Assembly (NCBI RefSeq): GCF_001270495.1 | Contig: NZ_LGUR01000002.1 | Span: 312,633 to 376,632, forward strand | Source of the DNA: Streptomyces viridochromogenes | GTDB lineage: Bacteria > Actinomycetota > Actinomycetes > Streptomycetales > Streptomycetaceae | Direction: 5' to 3' | DNA length: 64,000 nucleotides | Shown: one piece after another, positions 61,233-64,000 of the stretch | How positions within the stretch are numbered: the stretch's first letter is position 1 | Layout: each line of letters begins with the position of its first letter | Made by a program: the position numbers and the translations under genes | The notes under the pieces: generated by a model | What the model was told of the DNA's origin: nothing | Databases searched by the model: none | What the model saw: only the letters and a program-made list of their open reading frames with translations

Positions 61233-62135
61233 TCAGTCCTTCAGTCCGGCATTGATGTCTGCGTTCATGACGTACTTCTGGAACACCAGGAAGACGACGA
61301 TCAGCGGGACCATGGAGATGACCGATCCGCCGAGCAGCACCGACCAGTTGATGTTCTGCGCGCCGACGAGGCTCTGGATGCCGATCTGCACCGTGAACTT
61401 CTCGGGGTCGTTCAGCATCAGCAGCGGCCAGATGTAGTCGTTCCACCGCCACTGGAACGACAGGATGGCGAGCGTCAGCATGATGGGCCGGGAGAGCGGC
61501 ACCATGATCCTCAGGAAAATCGACAGCTCCCGCGCGCCGTCGATGCGGGCGGCCTCGATGAGCTCGTCGGGGACCGTCAGGAAGAACTGGCGGAACATGA
61601 AGCACCCGGTCGCGGTGAGCAGAGCCGGGAGGATGATGCCGGCGAGCGAGTTGTAGAAGCCGAGGTCACGGACCACCAGGAACAGCGGGGCGAGCATGAC
61701 CTCGGCCGGCAGCATCGTGGTGGCCAGGATGCAGACGAAGAAGGCCTTGAGCCATTTGTTGTCGTACTTGGCCAGCGCGTACCCGGTGCAGCAGCTGACT
61801 CCCACCGTGAGGATCGTCGCGATCACACACACGAGGGTCGTGTTGATGAAGTACTGGGAGAAGTTGGCGCTTGCCCACGCTTCCTTGTAACCCGACACGG
61901 TGGGGTCGTCCGGGAACAGCGTCAGCGGAAGGGCGAACAGGTCTCCCGCCCGCTTGAAGGAGCTGAGGACGAACCACAGCACCGGAATCCCGTAGAGGGC
62001 CGCCAGGACCCACAGCAGTGTCGTCGCGGGAATCGCGCGCCGAAGCCCGCCGGTTGCCGAGCCACGGGGCCTCTTCTTGGAGACGGCCCGTACGGAGTCG
62101 GCGTCGACCTTGCGCGGCATGTCTGTGGTTGTCAT
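61233..62135 (-). CDS. Sugar ABC importer, permease (MalG-like)
   Basis: A 300-residue permease with six helices and the EAA loop ELIEAARIDGARELSIFLRI. Its ATG overlaps the stop of the first permease (ATGA). The N-terminal 25 residues are hydrophilic. No ATPase gene is seen; a shared MsiK-like ATPase is expected. Confidence 0.92.
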   Translation of the reverse strand: MTTTDMPRKVDADSVRAVSKKRPRGSATGGLRRAIPATTLLWVLAALYGIPVLWFVLSSFKRAGDLFALPLTLFPDDPTVSGYKEAWASANFSQYFINTTLVCVIATILTVGVSCCTGYALAKYDNKWLKAFFVCILATTMLPAEVMLAPLFLVVRDLGFYNSLAGIILPALLTATGCFMFRQFFLTVPDELIEAARIDGARELSIFLRIMVPLSRPIMLTLAILSFQWRWNDYIWPLLMLNDPEKFTVQIGIQSLVGAQNINWSVLLGGSVISMVPLIVVFLVFQKYVMNADINAGLKD

Positions 62136-63052
62136 CGGTTCTCCACCCGCCGGTTGACCATCATCTGGATGATCGCGACGGCCATCAGGATGAGCATGAG
62201 CACGAACGACGCGGCGCTCGCGTAGCCGATCTGGCCTGCCTTGAACCCCGTCTGGTAGATGTACTGGACAAGCAGGTTGTTCGACGTTCCAGGTCCGCCG
62301 TTGTTGAGGGAGGCGAACACCGCGTATTCCTTCATCGCGTGGATCGTGTTGAGCAGGACGACGATGAAGGAGGTGGGCGCGATGCTCGGCAGTGTGATGC
62401 TGATGAACTGGCGCCACGGACCGGCGCCGTCGAGCGCGGCCGCCTCGTAGTACGACGTCGGTACGTTCTTGATCGCCGCGATGAACAGCAGCATGGAGAA
62501 GCCCGTCCAGGCCCAGGCCGCCGCCACCACGACCACGATCAGTGACAGGTCCGCGTTCGACTGCCAAGGAACGGCGCTTCCGCCGACCTTCTCGATGAGG
62601 TAGTTGACCAGTCCGAAGTTCTCACCGAACAGCCATCGCCACAGGACACCCACGATGATGGGCGACAGAAGCCACGGGATGAAGAAGAAGAGGCGGGCGA
62701 CCGACGCGCCCTTGGCGTGCTTGCTCACCAGCACGTTGGCGATGAGCAGCGACAACACGAAGTTCAGCGGAACGAAGAGCACGGTGTACAGCAGCGTGCG
62801 GGTCGTCGCGGCGTAGAAGGTCGAGTCCCCGAGCAGCTTCTGGTAGTTGTCCAGTCCGACGAACTGGAACGCCCCCACGCCCGTGTAGTTCGTGAAGGAG
62901 TAGACGAGCCCGATCACCGCCGGCCAGACGAAGAACAGCGCGAAGAGCACGACATTGCCCGCGATGAGGACGAGCGGCGCGAGGGTGTACTTGCTTCGTC
63001 TCCTGGGCGGGCTCACGGACACGTCCGAAGCGTCCGAGGCGCGTTTTGTCAT
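62132..63052 (-). CDS. Sugar ABC importer, permease (MalF-like)
   Basis: A 306-residue permease with six helices. The EAA loop reads SYYEAAALDGAGPWRQFISI, and the first helix starts after a basic tail PPRRRSKYTLAP. It follows the binding-protein gene after 132 bases that contain a strong hairpin, and is coupled to the second permease. Confidence 0.92.
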   Translation of the reverse strand: MTKRASDASDVSVSPPRRRSKYTLAPLVLIAGNVVLFALFFVWPAVIGLVYSFTNYTGVGAFQFVGLDNYQKLLGDSTFYAATTRTLLYTVLFVPLNFVLSLLIANVLVSKHAKGASVARLFFFIPWLLSPIIVGVLWRWLFGENFGLVNYLIEKVGGSAVPWQSNADLSLIVVVVAAAWAWTGFSMLLFIAAIKNVPTSYYEAAALDGAGPWRQFISITLPSIAPTSFIVVLLNTIHAMKEYAVFASLNNGGPGTSNNLLVQYIYQTGFKAGQIGYASAASFVLMLILMAVAIIQMMVNRRVENR

Positions 63053-63133
63053 CTTCCTGACTCCGTGCTGGTGAAATGGGTTCCTGGGGCAGGTTCAGGC
63101 CATGAGCCGGCATCACGTGGAGTGGAGTCCGCG

Positions 63134-63171
63134 GGCCCGGGCGGCGGGGTCGAGACACCGCCGCCCGGGCC
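63134..63171 (-). terminator. Intra-operon hairpin between binding protein and permease
   Basis: A perfect 14-bp stem, GGCCCGGGCGGCGG with its exact complement, around a ten-base loop, lies 14 bases past the binding-protein stop. In importer operons such hairpins act as partial terminators or 3' stabilisers, so that more binding protein than permease is made. Confidence 0.75.
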
Positions 63172-63184
63172 TGCCGGCCTACGC

Positions 63185-64000
63185 TCAGCCGCCGACCTGC
63201 TGGTTGTAGCCGGCCACGATGTTCTGCAGGGCCTTGTCGGCCGACTGCTCGCCGTTGATCGCCTTGCCGAGTTCCGCCTTGGTCGGGTCCTCGGTGAGGC
63301 TCTTGCCCTTCAGCACCCAGTTCGTCTGCGCGCTGTTGAAGTAGCCGGAGATCGGGTCGTAGAGCGGGATCGACTCGTTGTACAGCTTGAACGCCGCCTG
63401 CGCCGCCTCGGACTCGAAGGGGTACTTCGGGTTCAGACCGCTCTCGACCGGCAGGAACCCGGACGCCTCGCACAGCGCCTGGTAGTGGGCCGGCTCGTAC
63501 AGCCAGGACAGGAACTTGCTCGCGGCCGTGGCCGCGTCGGCGTTGTTGTTGAAGCCCACCGTCATGCCGCCGCTGTTGACGTCGCTGGCCTGCACCGGCT
63601 GGGCGGGAGTCGGGACGCTCGCCCACTCGAACTTCTTGATGCTCTCCGCGAAGGCGGGAACCTGCCACACGCCGGACCAGTAGGCGACGACGTCACCGCT
63701 CTGGAACATGGCGGACGGGTCGGCGCCGCTGGTCCACACCGACTTCGGCATGGTCTTGTCGTCGTTCCATCCGACGAAGGTGTTCACGGCCTTCTTGGTC
63801 GCCGCGTCCACCGAGAACTTGCCGGAGTCGTCGGCGTGGACGTACTTCCCGCCCATCTCGTACACCATGGCGCGCAGCCGGGACGGCGACTGGTCGAAGG
63901 TCAGGGAGTACTTGGCGTCGGTCTTCTCCCGGACCTCGTTGGCCGCCTTGATGAACTCGGTCCAGGTCCAGGTCTTCTGGGGCGAGGTCGGGAAGGAGAC
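63185..64000 (-). CDS. Sugar ABC importer, substrate-binding protein (5' end outside window)
   Basis: The last 271 codons of an extracellular binding protein; the frame stays open to the window edge, so signal peptide and lipobox are not visible. The visible part has KTWTWTEFIKAANEVRE, RAMVYEMGGKYVHADDSGKF, VVAYWSGVWQVPAFAESIKK and GFLPVESGLNPKYPF, as in carbohydrate-binding proteins of the MalE/UgpB group. It is the first visible gene of the lyase operon. The ligand is probably an oligosaccharide handled by the lyase-like proteins downstream. Confidence 0.88.
   Translation of the reverse strand, partial: VSFPTSPQKTWTWTEFIKAANEVREKTDAKYSLTFDQSPSRLRAMVYEMGGKYVHADDSGKFSVDAATKKAVNTFVGWNDDKTMPKSVWTSGADPSAMFQSGDVVAYWSGVWQVPAFAESIKKFEWASVPTPAQPVQASDVNSGGMTVGFNNNADAATAASKFLSWLYEPAHYQALCEASGFLPVESGLNPKYPFESEAAQAAFKLYNESIPLYDPISGYFNSAQTNWVLKGKSLTEDPTKAELGKAINGEQSADKALQNIVAGYNQQVGG

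Noticed and set aside
1..64000. CRISPR arrays, tRNA and rRNA genes
   Set aside because: No regularly spaced repeats, cloverleaf-like sequences with CCA-type ends or conserved rRNA segments were seen on reading through; a covariance-model scan would be decisive for small RNAs.

Overview
The window is chromosomal DNA of a Streptomyces-type actinomycete. The evidence is very high G+C, third-codon GC bias on both strands, frequent GTG/TTG starts, Tat-type secreted hydrolases, SpoIIE-type PP2C phosphatases, LacI-controlled sugar importers and degenerate Streptomyces insertion sequences. Both ends cut through genes. I saw no rRNA, tRNA or CRISPR array.

Layout. 0-4.9 kb: two multidomain SpoIIE/PP2C sensor phosphatases, the first cut by the window edge. 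4.9-11 kb: a secreted GH46 chitosanase behind a 23-bp palindrome, a ferredoxin-NADP reductase behind an iron-box-like site, a DUF1152 protein, a secreted lamin-tail protein, an unrecognised coiled-coil protein and a DUF1232 membrane protein. 11.1-12.6 kb: a small graspetide (omega-ester RiPP) locus with precursor, ATP-grasp ligase and a small neighbour. 12.7-14.7 kb: a membrane protein, a GlxA-type AraC regulator and a small membrane protein.

14.7-26.7 kb (minus strand) holds the most distinctive system: a compact, translationally coupled three-gene operon. It encodes an MFS exporter, a KS-AT-ACP polyketide synthase and a 2465-residue protein with the order aminotransferase, luciferase-like monooxygenase, condensation, adenylation, carrier, condensation. 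This order matches the machinery that makes alpha-hydroxy-beta-amino fatty acyl groups in cyanobacterial microginin and puwainaphycin assembly lines. Here it sits in an actinomycete, with no visible loading ligase and no thioesterase, and with a terminal condensation domain. A short modified lipopeptide or lipo-amino-acid amide or ester is the most likely product.

27-30.4 kb: an NmrA-like oxidoreductase, and a GT4 glycosyltransferase with a coupled downstream protein. 30.4-39.5 kb: a sugar-utilisation locus with a GH36 alpha-galactosidase divergent from a LacI regulator, a complete binding-protein-dependent ABC importer and a large secreted clan GH-A hydrolase. Two identical 14-bp palindromes lie between the divergent genes. 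The locus ends at a 20-bp perfect hairpin shared with a convergent ABC exporter. 41-50 kb: an aldo/keto reductase, a Gfo/Idh/MocA dehydrogenase, IS481-type debris, an acetyltransferase, a GH64 beta-1,3-glucanase preceded by two 12-bp palindromes, a sulfite-oxidase-like molybdoenzyme, and a soluble transhydrogenase next to a second transposase remnant. 51-57.6 kb: a DUF5709 protein, an APC permease, a paired membrane glycosyltransferase and UPF0104 protein, and a P-loop kinase. 57.6-64 kb (minus strand): a second carbohydrate operon with a binding protein (cut by the window end), two permeases and two lyase-like proteins.
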